This document shows, piece after piece, positions 1 to 8,098 of a stretch of DNA of 64,000 bases. The stretch comes from Candidatus Poribacteria bacterium (lineage in GTDB: Bacteria; Poribacteria; WGA-4E; GCA-2687025). Position numbers and translations under genes: made by a program. Where the stretch lies: NCBI GenBank assembly GCA_018644665.1, contig JABGQA010000110.1, forward strand, positions 62,001-126,000. The letters are read 5' to 3'. Each line of letters begins with the position of its first letter. Position 1 is the first letter of the stretch. A model generated the notes under the pieces. That model was not told the DNA's origin and did no database searches. It saw nothing but the letters and a program-made list of their open reading frames with translations.

Positions 1-2229
1 CTTAAACGCGGTGTAGTCCCCGTTGGTGACGAACGACTGGATGTACCCCTGGATCGACAGGTTCGTGGTGAAGGATAGGCTGCCGCGCACGCCGAGTTCG
101 AAGACATCCTGGTCGAGTTCGCCGAAGACGAAGCGGTCGTCCTCGTCGTCGCCGTCCGTGTCGAAGTTCTCGACCCACTGCGCGTACTCGTGACGGCTCG
201 AATACGACGGGTCCAGCGACAGTTGGACGTTGGACGCGGGCTTGATGCCGATCTGGACGCCGACGTTGCTGTTGGTGCTCAGCCCATCTTCGGCTCGCCC
301 TCCGTTTCCGTGGCCGCCGAAAGTCACGAGCTTACGTCGATCCGACCCGAAGGATCCGAACCATTGCCATCCGGCCGGCGCCAGCATCAAGGGGCCGCCG
401 CGCGTCGCGAGGTCGTCGAACCGCTCGAAGCTGCGGCTGAGCCCAAAGTGAATCCACCAGTAGTTCTTCAGCTCGTGCCAGTTGTTGTAGTTCACCCCAC
501 GAGACAGACGGTCGCCGTCCAGGTTCCACTGCGACCACGCGTTGAGGTTGAACCCAGACTCCCGCGCGAGCGTCCAGGGCTGGCGAATGCGCACCTGCAT
601 GTGCCCACCCGTCTGAACGCGGTTGGCGCGGCGCATGAATCCCAGGTCGTTCGTGTCGAAGTCGCGCGACGTCACGTCGGCGTAGACCTGTCCGCCAATC
701 ACTCCAGACCAATTCGAGAAGTAGACGACGCCTTCGTATCCCTGTTTCCGGTCGTCGAACGCGCCGGCGCGGCTTCCCGCGACGCGGCCGAAGAGGGAGT
801 ACGCCCCTTCGCCCCACTTGTGCTGCGCGTCGACGCTGCCGGCGTACGCCGGCGCGAAGCCCTCGCCGTTCATCGCGGTCATCGTGGCGCCGACCTTGGA
901 CTCCTTCATCACGTCCTGCTGCACGCGTCCGACGAAGTGGTTCGTGAGCGATTCCACGCGATGGTCGCGCTGCACGGTGGTGTCCTGGCCGGTGATCGGG
1001 TCGGTCGTCGTCTCCTCTATCAGCGCGTATTCCGGGGCCGTCAGGGCCTCCAGCACGCCGAACGACATCCCGCCGTCCGTCTTCCCCGAGAGCTTGAGCG
1101 CGCCCAGGATCGTCGACGCGTCCGGCCGGTCGATCTCATCGGCGCCGTCGGGAAGGCCGAAGCGCTGCGGACGGCGACCGATGCGCCGTGAATGGAAGAG
1201 GGTGCTCGGCCCTCCGATGCCGACTACGTCCGGCCCCGGCGTGTTGAAGACCGATGCCCCTTCGACGAAGAACGGCCGGCGCTCGCCGAAGAAGCTCTCG
1301 AACACGCTCAGGTTCAGCACGGCTGGATCCGCCTCAACCTGCCCGAAGTCCGGGTTGATCGTGGCGTTCAGCGAAACTCCCGAGGACAGACCGTAGCGGA
1401 CGTCGACACCTGTCGAGCCGAACAGATCCGTGTCACGCGAGCCGTCGTCGTCGCCCGGCGCCAGGGACACGCGGCCCAACGCGAAGGGCAGCACTTCAAG
1501 ATGCCGAGGCGGGGTGATGCCCTCGATGCCCACCAGATGGCCGAAGCGCGATGTCCAGCCGCTGTCCTCGCTGCCATGCAGGACCCACATCGAGCGCTCC
1601 TGCTTGCGCGTGACCTCTCGGTGCACGAAGACACCCCATGTATACTCGTCGGCCTCGGAGAACCGCAGCACGTGATACGGGATGCGGTACTCGATGCTCC
1701 ACCCCTCGGCGGAGATGTCCGTCGCGGCCTCCCAGACGCCGTCCCAGGTCTCGCTCTCGTTCCCATCGTCGAAGAGGATGCCGTCGCTCTGCCACCCTGA
1801 CGGTCCCACGACGAAGTAGAACCCCGTCTTGTGGTCGTGATGGGGGTCGAGGTTCACGGAGACCCAGTCGCGGTCTGCCCAGTCCTCGCGCCGCGTGAGG
1901 CGGGAGACGATCTTGTCGGGCTCGCTGTCGTAGCACATGACAGCGATATAGAGCGCCTCGTCGTCGTAGGCGAACTGGACGGTCGTTTTCTCGGTGGCGG
2001 CTTCGCCTTCGTCCGGTTGGCGCTGCGTGAAGTCAGAGGCGAGCGGGGCGGCGCTCCACACCACATCGTCGAGGATGCCATCTAACTCGGGCGGCGTGAC
2101 GGCGCGGACGGCGCGGATCGTCTTCTCGGGGTGCGGTCGAGCATCCTCCTCAGCGAGGACGGAGATGCCGACAAGCAGGAACAGAATGGGCAAGGGAGCC
2201 CAACGGCGGCAGTCGACGAGCCGAGACAT
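1..2229 (-). CDS. DUF5916 outer-membrane barrel protein with N-terminal CBM9-like domain (partial, C-terminus outside window)
   Basis: The minus strand reads open from an ATG at 2229 to the left edge, 743 codons with no stop. Residues 1-26 form a signal peptide (hydrophobic PILFLLVGISVLA). The next part, to about residue 200, looks like the CBM9-like domain of this family, beginning with PPELDGILDDVVW. The family-typical stretch NPDFGQVEADPAVLNLS is followed by FFGERRPFFVEG. After it come alternating beta strands that fit a DUF5916 beta-barrel. Family knowledge: these are predicted outer-membrane proteins of unknown substrate, often next to carbohydrate-processing genes. The function here is not known. 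No strong ribosome binding site is visible before the ATG. The gene is cut only by the window edge. Confidence 0.9.
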   Translation of the reverse strand, partial: MSRLVDCRRWAPLPILFLLVGISVLAEEDARPHPEKTIRAVRAVTPPELDGILDDVVWSAAPLASDFTQRQPDEGEAATEKTTVQFAYDDEALYIAVMCYDSEPDKIVSRLTRREDWADRDWVSVNLDPHHDHKTGFYFVVGPSGWQSDGILFDDGNESETWDGVWEAATDISAEGWSIEYRIPYHVLRFSEADEYTWGVFVHREVTRKQERSMWVLHGSEDSGWTSRFGHLVGIEGITPPRHLEVLPFALGRVSLAPGDDDGSRDTDLFGSTGVDVRYGLSSGVSLNATINPDFGQVEADPAVLNLSVFESFFGERRPFFVEGASVFNTPGPDVVGIGGPSTLFHSRRIGRRPQRFGLPDGADEIDRPDASTILGALKLSGKTDGGMSFGVLEALTAPEYALIEETTTDPITGQDTTVQRDHRVESLTNHFVGRVQQDVMKESKVGATMTAMNGEGFAPAYAGSVDAQHKWGEGAYSLFGRVAGSRAGAFDDRKQGYEGVVYFSNWSGVIGGQVYADVTSRDFDTNDLGFMRRANRVQTGGHMQVRIRQPWTLARESGFNLNAWSQWNLDGDRLSRGVNYNNWHELKNYWWIHFGLSRSFERFDDLATRGGPLMLAPAGWQWFGSFGSDRRKLVTFGGHGNGGRAEDGLSTNSNVGVQIGIKPASNVQLSLDPSYSSRHEYAQWVENFDTDGDDEDDRFVFGELDQDVFELGVRGSLSFTTNLSIQGYIQSFVTNGDYTAFK

Positions 2230-2418
2230 GGCGCGGCGCTCCAATTGGACTGGGGACCGGGACGGGCGTGGGAACCCCGTATAACGGCCGGCATGGATGC
2301 ACGTGTGTGCAGGGATCGGGCGTCGTCGATGTCGTGTTAGTGAGCCTGCGTGGGCGGCCCGTCAACGCTCCACGCATATATGACGGCGGTCGGCGCGAAT
2401 TCGATAGTGCGAAATCGC

Positions 2419-2446
2419 CGCGGGCCATGCCGTGACATGGCCCGCG
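2419..2446. terminator. 11-bp perfect stem-loop
   Basis: Bases 2419-2429 (cgcgggccatg) are the exact reverse complement of 2436-2446, with a 6-base loop. The hairpin lies about 200 bases downstream of the minus-strand WD40-like gene and has no T-run. It may be an atypical terminator, but a protein-binding operator is equally possible. Confidence 0.35.
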
Positions 2447-2466
2447 CGGTCGCGACGCAACTACAT

Positions 2467-2484
2467 GGCCCGGTCGACCGGGCC
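2467..2484. repeat. perfect 18-bp palindrome
   Basis: The sequence GGCCCGGTCGACCGGGCC equals its own reverse complement. It stands 20 bases after the hairpin at 2419-2446. A dyad operator or part of a terminator cluster is possible; nothing assigns it to a known regulator. Confidence 0.5.
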
Positions 2485-2646
2485 TCTGTTCTCGCTGAGA
2501 TATATATAGCCGGATCGTACTCAGACCACCGATTCCTGCGCGTCGCGCTTACGGGACGCGGACCTCCACCGGCCGTACACGGTCGGCGCGCACTTCCGGC
2601 GGCCGTAAGCTCTATGCTCTCATCCAGACGGGCGTCGGGTACACCG

Positions 2647-3687
2647 CTACTCCTTAGGCCCCTGCTTGACAGACCCCCAGGTCGTCGCCGCCTTGCCGTT
2701 GGGAGACACTGCTAGGACATCCCGGTCGAACCACGCAGGATAGACGGCAGGCGTAAGGTCGAAGTGAGTAAGCTGTCGGAATCCCGTGCCGTCCCGGTTG
2801 ATGACATGGATGTTGTGCACAGCGCGCTGCCGCTCGAGGTCTACGCGTGGAACCCCCGAGAAGACGATCTGTTCGCCGTCGGGCGACCACGCGGGCCATT
2901 GCGGGAGGAAAGACGGCTCGGTCATCCGGCGTGTCACGCCGTCGCGATGTCGAGGACGAAGAGAGCGTGCTCGACCGGGTCCCACGTGCTTCTCAGATAG
3001 GCGATCTCGCGCCCGTCCGGGGGACCATGCCGGCTGGTATTCCTCCTCGTCTGGCGACTGTGTCAGGTTGGTCCAAGGGCCTCCGCCCGACTCCATGACA
3101 AACAGGTCCCACACGAACGTCCGAGGTCTGTCCGGCCCTGAGAACACAAGCTGTGTTCCGTCCGGAGACCAGTCCGGGAACAGCGGCCTGTCAGCGCGTG
3201 GTATTAGCCGCCGCGTGGCGCGAGTGCGCACATCGAGAAGGTCGAGAGCGTCGTGCTGGCCGTTCTTCGAGTACGTGTAGGCGATCTGCGTGCCGTCCGG
3301 TGACCATCGTGGCACGCCATAGCTCGGGCGCTCGTCTTCCCGCGGAATCAGGTCCAATTCACCCGTCGCTACGCTCAGCAACCCCAGCCGCGGCGTGGGG
3401 TCGACAGTAACAGTCGCTAACCACCGGCCATCGGGCGACCAGTCCAGCCCAGAAGGGCGTGTCAGTTCGTTCACGACGCGGGTTCGACCCGTGTCAACGT
3501 CGTAGAGACTGATGGCGCCGCGTGTGTCGACGCCTACCTGCGGCCATTGCTCCCAACGGATGTACGCGATCACGGACGCGTCGACATCCACGGGGACGCA
3601 ACTGCACACGGAGGCGATCAGTGCGAGGACGCACATTCTCTGGGAATACGCGGCGCTGCGCGTGCGGTGTGTGACGCCCGTTTCCAT
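2647..3687 (-). CDS. secreted WD40-like (TolB/PD40-type) beta-propeller protein with TTWG C-terminal tail
   Basis: I start it at ATG 3687 (346 residues) because AAAAGGGG sits just upstream and a hydrophobic leader ending CSCVPVD follows. Longer in-frame starts give an Arg-rich, unlikely N-terminus. Repeated DWSPDGRW, RWSPDGTQIAY, DWSPDGTQLVF and AWSPDGEQIVF blocks identify PD40/TolB-type propeller blades. One blade (bases about 2942-3023) reads as nonsense in the open frame but as a normal blade, WSPDGREIAYLRSTWD, in another. This indicates an extra G in the run at 3019-3023 and a lost base near 2942, which restores the frame. The C-terminus carries AVSPNGKAATTWGSVKQ, a tail resembling that of the LamG protein ending at 7312. 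Likely exported or surface-bound; the ligand is unknown. Confidence 0.8.
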   Translation of the reverse strand: METGVTHRTRSAAYSQRMCVLALIASVCSCVPVDVDASVIAYIRWEQWPQVGVDTRGAISLYDVDTGRTRVVNELTRPSGLDWSPDGRWLATVTVDPTPRLGLLSVATGELDLIPREDERPSYGVPRWSPDGTQIAYTYSKNGQHDALDLLDVRTRATRRLIPRADRPLFPDWSPDGTQLVFSGPDRPRTFVWDLFVMESGGGPWTNLTQSPDEEEYQPAWSPGRARDRLSEKHVGPGRARSLRPRHRDGVTRRMTEPSFLPQWPAWSPDGEQIVFSGVPRVDLERQRAVHNIHVINRDGTGFRQLTHFDLTPAVYPAWFDRDVLAVSPNGKAATTWGSVKQGPKE

Positions 3688-4018
3688 GACCCCTTTTCCT
3701 GGCTGGCCCATCCGGCCTGACGTACAGGCCGCCTTAGCAAGGGAGCGACCGCTAGGACGCTCGACGTGCGGCACGCCGATCTGGTCGCTCTGACCGGGTC
3801 GTGGGCGCGGTCTATGGTGCGCCACGCACCCGCCACCCATCCGCCCCGTCGCATCGCGCGTTCCGTCGGGTTCCTGGTTACGCGGACGATGAGTTGGACC
3901 CTTCTACGGCACATCCTATCGACGCGCCACCGAGGATGCACCCGCTATTCTCGCGCCCCATTTTCCGCTAGGCGTCGTTTGTAGTACTGTGTATGCGCTG
4001 GGCCGCCCGACATACCGG
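3688..4018. other. intergenic region, nothing recognised
   Basis: This 331-base gap should hold the promoter of the WD40-like gene on the minus strand. No coding frame, repeat or clear promoter hexamer pair was found. Confidence 0.5.
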
Positions 4019-4255
4019 ATGGCGCGGCTCCCTAGGGTCAGGTTAACGGCAGGAGGAGCGAGCACGCAGATACGCTGCAAGTGCGGGGGCGAGCGGGCGA
4101 AGAAGTGTGGTGGGACAATTCAACTCAGCACGCCCATGACCTATTTCTGCGCCAAATGCACACGGTTCCACGTCCGGCAAGTGGCAGGCGACAGGTGCAA
4201 TACAACGGTATGTGCCAGGTGCGGTAGGCGTTGGCCGCGTCGGCCGTCCGCGTAG
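4019..4255 (+). CDS. possible small Cys-rich zinc-ribbon-like protein
   Basis: A short frame (78 residues from ATG 4019; open from 3989) contains Cys clusters: CKCGG, KKCGG, FCAKC, RCNTTVCARCGRRW. CxxC pairs spaced this way are typical of zinc ribbons. A good AGGAGG lies at 4053-4058, but no ATG, GTG or TTG follows at the proper distance, only ACG or ATA codons before the first Cys. The real start is therefore uncertain and the gene may be an orphan or a fragment. I do not recognise a family. The evidence is the Cys pattern alone, so chance remains possible in GC-rich DNA. Confidence 0.35.
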   Translation: MARLPRVRLTAGGASTQIRCKCGGERAKKCGGTIQLSTPMTYFCAKCTRFHVRQVAGDRCNTTVCARCGRRWPRRPSA

Positions 4256-4757
4256 CTGGCGCCGTGTGATCACCTAGCCTGCTCGTGCTGGCATCTGTGC
4301 GGTCTGGTCGTCCACGGCCTTGACCGTCCGCGTCTGCGTTGTTCTTGGCACGCGCCGGAGCCACGTGGGCACGAACACCACCTCTGCCAGACCCACCAAC
4401 CCCGACGTAGCGCTGTGTCCCCGGCTGCCTCGACCTTCCGCGAATGCACGCTCTGTCATCGCCCAGGCTGTCTCGCCGCCCGACGCAACGCACGTTCAGG
4501 CCGGCGCGGGATCCTCAGACCAGACCCAGTTCGCGCAGACCACGATCCACATGATCAGCCCGATCCGCGTATAGTGTGAGAGGCCGCTACGGGAACGCCC
4601 AGGTCGCAATTCGACGCCACCGTCTTGATTCCCTGCCTGCCGCAGTATGACTTCGGTACCAGGCGGACGCCCCTGCCTGGCTCAGAAGCGCCACTCCGTC
4701 ACGATGGGTCAACTCGTCGGCCAGCGGGGCCACCGCATCCGACGTGGGACGCATGTG
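4256..4757. other. intergenic region, nothing recognised
   Basis: About 500 bases without a frame I can defend. Short frames on both strands lack motifs and ribosome binding sites. It separates the putative zinc-ribbon gene from the 3' end of the glycosidase-like gene. Confidence 0.5.
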
Positions 4758-6101
4758 TCAGTCAGTCGCCAGGTAGAGTGCGACATCTCCCTCACCCGGC
4801 GACGAGAACGTCCGAGAGCCGCCTCCGCTGATCGCGCCACCGTGGGTGATCGTCCCCTCGACGGGGTGGATCCACTCGACGGAGAGTTCACCCGCCGCAG
4901 CCGCCAGATCCATCGTGACAGATTCGCCGTCGGGGACGAACACGAGATACCCCTTGCCCGGCGCTGCCAGGCAATACCCCGTCGACGACAGAGCGTCGCA
5001 CGGCTCGAACTCCGCGAGGTCTACCCGCTGCGACCACCGGCGCGCGTGGCCCATCGCCTGCCGGATGGGAGGCCATCGCGTGTCGCCGGGTTCACACAGA
5101 ACGGCGCCCAGGTACGGGTCCATGAAGATCGGGTTGTGCCCGCGCGTGAGGCTCTTCCACACCCACGCCGCGTTGCCGCCGCAACCCCAGACGTGGTCCG
5201 TGTCGAAGATGCTGACCTTCTTGCCGTCCCATGCGGGCGCGTCCGGGCCGTAGCCGTCGTTGCGTCCGGGCGACACCCAGTCGGCGGGACTGTTCAGCAT
5301 GCTCTCCAGGCCCTCGGCGCCGTGCCCGGTGATGCCGATCAGGCGCTGCTTTGGCTTGCCGCGCTCGTGTTCGCGGACGAGATCCGCGACCCACCAGTCC
5401 CATTCCGGCTCGCCGCCCTCGTTGATGACCTCGTACAGGACGTTGTCGAACTCGTTGACCGTGTCGACCACCTTGCGGACGTACTCTGCTTGAAACGCGC
5501 TGACCTCCTCGGCGCCAAAGCGGTGGACCTTGCCGTCGATGTCCTCATCGCCCGCGTCGACGTCGAGGTCGTTCACGTTGTTGTTCGGGTTGAAGGGATG
5601 CGATCGCCACGCCCATCCCGGCTCCGCTCCCCGGCCGCGATTGGCGTGCATCAGGCACCATCCCTCGAACAGCATCACCGAGACGTAGATGCCGCGCTCA
5701 CCCGCCGACGCGACACGATGCCTCATGCGGTCGAAGAAGTCGGCGTTGAGCTTCGTCAGGTCGAACTTCGGTTTGCCGTCGAGCGCGGAGCCGGGCCCGG
5801 TGCGCAACCACGGGTGAGGCGCGACATGATGCGCGAAATCCTTGCCCAGTTGCCCATTCGCCTTCGAAACCCACACCGTGTGATCCCACGCCCACAGCCG
5901 CATGAAGTTGTGGTGATGGTCCGTGAGGAAATCGAGGTATCCCTCCCAATCGAACGGCGCGGGGGGATCGTCGCGTCCCATGTCCTTCAGATTGTCCCAC
6001 GTGTGAGACCCAACGAGCAGGATCGCGCGCTCGCCGTCGGGGCTGACGTACCGCGGGTTTGTCGGGTGGATGCGAAGCGGGCCCGTCGCCTGCGTTGGCA
6101 T
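4758..6101 (-). CDS. glycoside hydrolase-like TIM-barrel protein (DUF6298/apiosidase-like) with C-terminal beta domain
   Basis: The product has 447 residues; ATG 6101 is preceded by GGGAGAAG at good spacing. N-terminal IHPTNPRYVSPDGERAILLVGSHTW and FMRLWAWDH are typical of the cellulase-like DUF4038/DUF6298 TIM-barrel group, which puts the substrate-binding loop early. The catalytic acid/base candidate is E228 in YEVINEGGE. The nucleophile is less clear; an acidic residue near SIFDTDHVWG is a candidate. Residues about 370-447 (YCLAAPGKGYLVFVP onward) match the 'putative collagen-binding' beta-sandwich found at the end of this family. There is no signal peptide, so it would act in the cytoplasm unless exported in another way. 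It diverges from the LamG gene across about 200 bases. The substrate cannot be named. Confidence 0.8.
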   Translation of the reverse strand: MPTQATGPLRIHPTNPRYVSPDGERAILLVGSHTWDNLKDMGRDDPPAPFDWEGYLDFLTDHHHNFMRLWAWDHTVWVSKANGQLGKDFAHHVAPHPWLRTGPGSALDGKPKFDLTKLNADFFDRMRHRVASAGERGIYVSVMLFEGWCLMHANRGRGAEPGWAWRSHPFNPNNNVNDLDVDAGDEDIDGKVHRFGAEEVSAFQAEYVRKVVDTVNEFDNVLYEVINEGGEPEWDWWVADLVREHERGKPKQRLIGITGHGAEGLESMLNSPADWVSPGRNDGYGPDAPAWDGKKVSIFDTDHVWGCGGNAAWVWKSLTRGHNPIFMDPYLGAVLCEPGDTRWPPIRQAMGHARRWSQRVDLAEFEPCDALSSTGYCLAAPGKGYLVFVPDGESVTMDLAAAAGELSVEWIHPVEGTITHGGAISGGGSRTFSSPGEGDVALYLATD

Positions 6102-6295
6102 GGTGCTTCTCCCGTTGTGCCCGCAGGTTGGCGGGCGCCGTGCAAATGCGTGGGGAGTCTAGTTCGGCGCGTAGGCCGTCACAACGAAGCGCCTCCTCGC
6201 CCTTGGGGTCCACGGGCGGAACGGTGGCGGATTCAGTTGCGCGGTCCACACCCGAAACGTACCCTGTTATGTGTGGCCCACCTCGGAGATGACCC

Positions 6296-7312
6296 ATTCG
6301 ATTCGTCACGATATTCGTGCTTGCCGCCGCGCTGTCCACATCCGCCACGGCGGGCGACCTGTTGGTCTACCTGGACTTCGAGCAGACGCCGCCTCAGCAC
6401 CCGCATTTCCTCTCCTCGGAGCCGGGGAGCGGTTTCTCGTTCGATCCGCTGGAGCTGGACGCCCTTGAACGGTCGTTGGCGCGCGATCCCGAGGATTCGC
6501 GAGGATTCACGTTCGAGCCGTTGGATCTGAACGCCCTCACCCGGTCTCTGACGCCCGACCCTTTCATCGATTCCCTCAACCCGCCTACGGTGAGCTTCAC
6601 GGGCCGCGCGCTGGACCGGTCGGGCGGCGGCAGAGATGCGCTGGCCCTTGGGAACGTCATCCTCCTCGAGGATGGCCGCTCGACAGCCGCGCGTTTCGAC
6701 GGAAACGGTCGCCTTCAGTTCGCCCCCACGACATGGGCGCCCGATGTGGCCTCGAAGCGTGCCGTGAGTGTCCTCGGCTGGGTGAACGTGCACCAACCCA
6801 GGGTCGGTAGGGCCCTCACCGTCGCCGGGATCGACTCTGGTGGCGAGCCGCTGTTCCTCCTCGATCCCGTGCCTGCGGATGTCCCCTTCAAGACCCCTGT
6901 CGGCCTGTTCCCGTACATCACGGGGGACGTTCTGCATTGGTCGCTTCACTCGGCGGACGAGATCGCGATCTTCATACTAGAAGGCTCGATCGCCATCGGT
7001 GAGTGGTTCCACGTCGCCGGGACGTATGACGCAGCCGAAGGCGTGGCCAGGCTGTACCTGAACGGCGAGGAAGTCGTGGCAGACACCGGAGATGCGGAAC
7101 TGATGGCCTATTCGGGCCCGACGGGTATCGTGACGATCAATCCATCGCCCTATGAATCCGCCTGGTCCCTCGACGACCTGAACATCTGGGGACGCGCCCT
7201 GAGCGGCGACGAAGTGCGCTCCGTGATGCAGGTCGGCCCGGTCCTCGACAACGCCACGGCGGTGGACGACGGCGACACGGTCACCACGTGGGGCACGCTC
7301 AAGGCTCGCTAG
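6296..7312 (+). CDS. secreted LamG/concanavalin-like protein with TTWG C-terminal tail
   Basis: The LamG fold is shown by VSVLGWVNVHQPR, WFHVAGTYDAAEGVARLYLNGEEV and WSLDDLNIWGRALSGDEV. The start is a problem. The first canonical in-frame start, GTG 6317, leaves a leader without positive charge. Beginning at ATT 6296, with GGAG seven bases before it, gives a proper signal peptide (IRFVTIFVLAAALSTSATAG). Alternatively ATG 6289 is the true start and one C in CCC 6293-6295 is extra, giving MTIRFVTIFV. Residues after the leader hold a tandem duplication (see the repeat at 6430-6579). The tail AVDDGDTVTTWGTLKAR resembles the end of the WD40-like protein. Likely extracellular, perhaps carbohydrate-binding; the ligand is unknown. 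Confidence 0.75.
   Translation: MRFVTIFVLAAALSTSATAGDLLVYLDFEQTPPQHPHFLSSEPGSGFSFDPLELDALERSLARDPEDSRGFTFEPLDLNALTRSLTPDPFIDSLNPPTVSFTGRALDRSGGGRDALALGNVILLEDGRSTAARFDGNGRLQFAPTTWAPDVASKRAVSVLGWVNVHQPRVGRALTVAGIDSGGEPLFLLDPVPADVPFKTPVGLFPYITGDVLHWSLHSADEIAIFILEGSIAIGEWFHVAGTYDAAEGVARLYLNGEEVVADTGDAELMAYSGPTGIVTINPSPYESAWSLDDLNIWGRALSGDEVRSVMQVGPVLDNATAVDDGDTVTTWGTLKAR
6430..6579 (+). repeat. tandem 25-residue duplication inside the LamG gene
   Basis: Two adjacent 75-base units encode GFSFDPLELDALERSL and then GFTFEPLDLNALTRSL, a period of 25 residues. The DNA is diverged, so the duplication is not recent. It sits between the signal peptide and the LamG domain. Confidence 0.7.
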
Positions 7313-7558
7313 AACCGAGCCGGCGCCACCGCAGCATGCACAACCCTCGTGTCTTCCATTGCGAGTCCATGCCGCGGGCGGAATCTGGGCCGTCCGTCCG
7401 TTCCCAGCGCGTGTTTTGCCCGCTTCCTGCCGACATGCTCTCGGCCCACAGGCCAGTACGACGCGCTGTCCCGCCCTCCTGCGGCCGAACCCCATGCGAT
7501 CCGCTGAAACTTCGCCCCTCGAACCGCCTCTAGACTATGTAGGGCCCCGAGGGACGTG

Positions 7559-8098
7559 ATGCCTTCCGATGCCGACCTGATACAGCGGTTCGCGAACGGC
7601 CAAGAAGACGCGTTCGACGCCCTGTACCGTCGGCATGTGCGACTCGTCTACGGGATCGCATTCAGGATGACGCACTCCGCGGAAGACGCGCGCGACCTCT
7701 GCCAGGAGACGTTCCTCCAGGTGTACCGAGGTCTCGTGGATCTGAGAGAACCCGCGGCGTTTGTCGGGTGGCTGCGGCAGATCACGGTGCGTCTCTGCCT
7801 GGGTCATCTCCGGCGCCGAGATGCGCAGCAGCGCGCGTCGGACGTAGCGCCCGCTGCCGATGTGCGACCGTGGCCCGACCGCGTGGCGGAAGCGCGCGAC
7901 GCGGAGGCGCACATGCGGGCGCTGCTCGACGCCCTGCCCGCCGAAGACCGCGCGGTTGTCGTCCTGCGCGATGTCGAAAGGTTGTCGTATGACGAGATCG
8001 CCGACGCGATGGGATGGACGCTCGGAAAGATGAAGACGCGATTACATCGGGCGCGGGCGACGTTGGCGCGGCAGTACCGCCAACTCGAAGGGAACTAG
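7559..8098 (+). CDS. ECF-type RNA polymerase sigma factor
   Basis: A 179-residue sigma-70 family protein without region 3, as in extracytoplasmic-function sigma factors. Region 2 runs from about residue 4 to 88 (DLIQRFANGQEDAFDALYRRH, DARDLCQETFLQVYRGL). Region 4 is at about 115-170 (ALPAEDRAVVVLRDVERLSYDEIADAMG and an RLHRARATL recognition helix). ATG 7559 is preferred over the adjoining GTG 7556 because GAGGG lies five bases upstream. The stop is directly followed by the putative anti-sigma gene and then the coiled-coil gene, so it heads a three-gene operon and is probably held inactive by its neighbour. The target promoters are unknown. Confidence 0.93.
   Translation: MPSDADLIQRFANGQEDAFDALYRRHVRLVYGIAFRMTHSAEDARDLCQETFLQVYRGLVDLREPAAFVGWLRQITVRLCLGHLRRRDAQQRASDVAPAADVRPWPDRVAEARDAEAHMRALLDALPAEDRAVVVLRDVERLSYDEIADAMGWTLGKMKTRLHRARATLARQYRQLEGN

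Larger units (their letters stand above)
2230..2646. other. intergenic region with two strong inverted repeats, no gene
   Basis: This 417-base gap lies between the start of the DUF5916 gene and the end of the WD40-like gene. I see no convincing coding frame. It holds an 11-bp perfect hairpin at 2419-2446 and an 18-bp perfect palindrome at 2467-2484, followed by an AT-rich patch (gagatatatatag, about 2499-2511). These could be the terminator of the WD40-like gene, which ends at 2647, or part of a promoter or processed RNA. Confidence 0.6.

Noticed and set aside
190..1191. Long plus-strand frame at the left edge
   Set aside because: It is antisense to the clear DUF5916 gene, which runs open off the window, and its product has no domain.
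818..1800. Further plus-strand frames in the first 2 kb
   Set aside because: They are Arg/Pro-rich shadows of the DUF5916 gene.
4647..6530. 627-residue plus-strand frame
   Set aside because: It lies opposite the glycosidase-like gene, which has motifs and a ribosome binding site; the frame has neither.
7304..7322. Hairpin around the LamG gene stop codon
   Set aside because: The stem is only six bases with the stop in the loop and no T-run, which is expected often by chance in this base composition.
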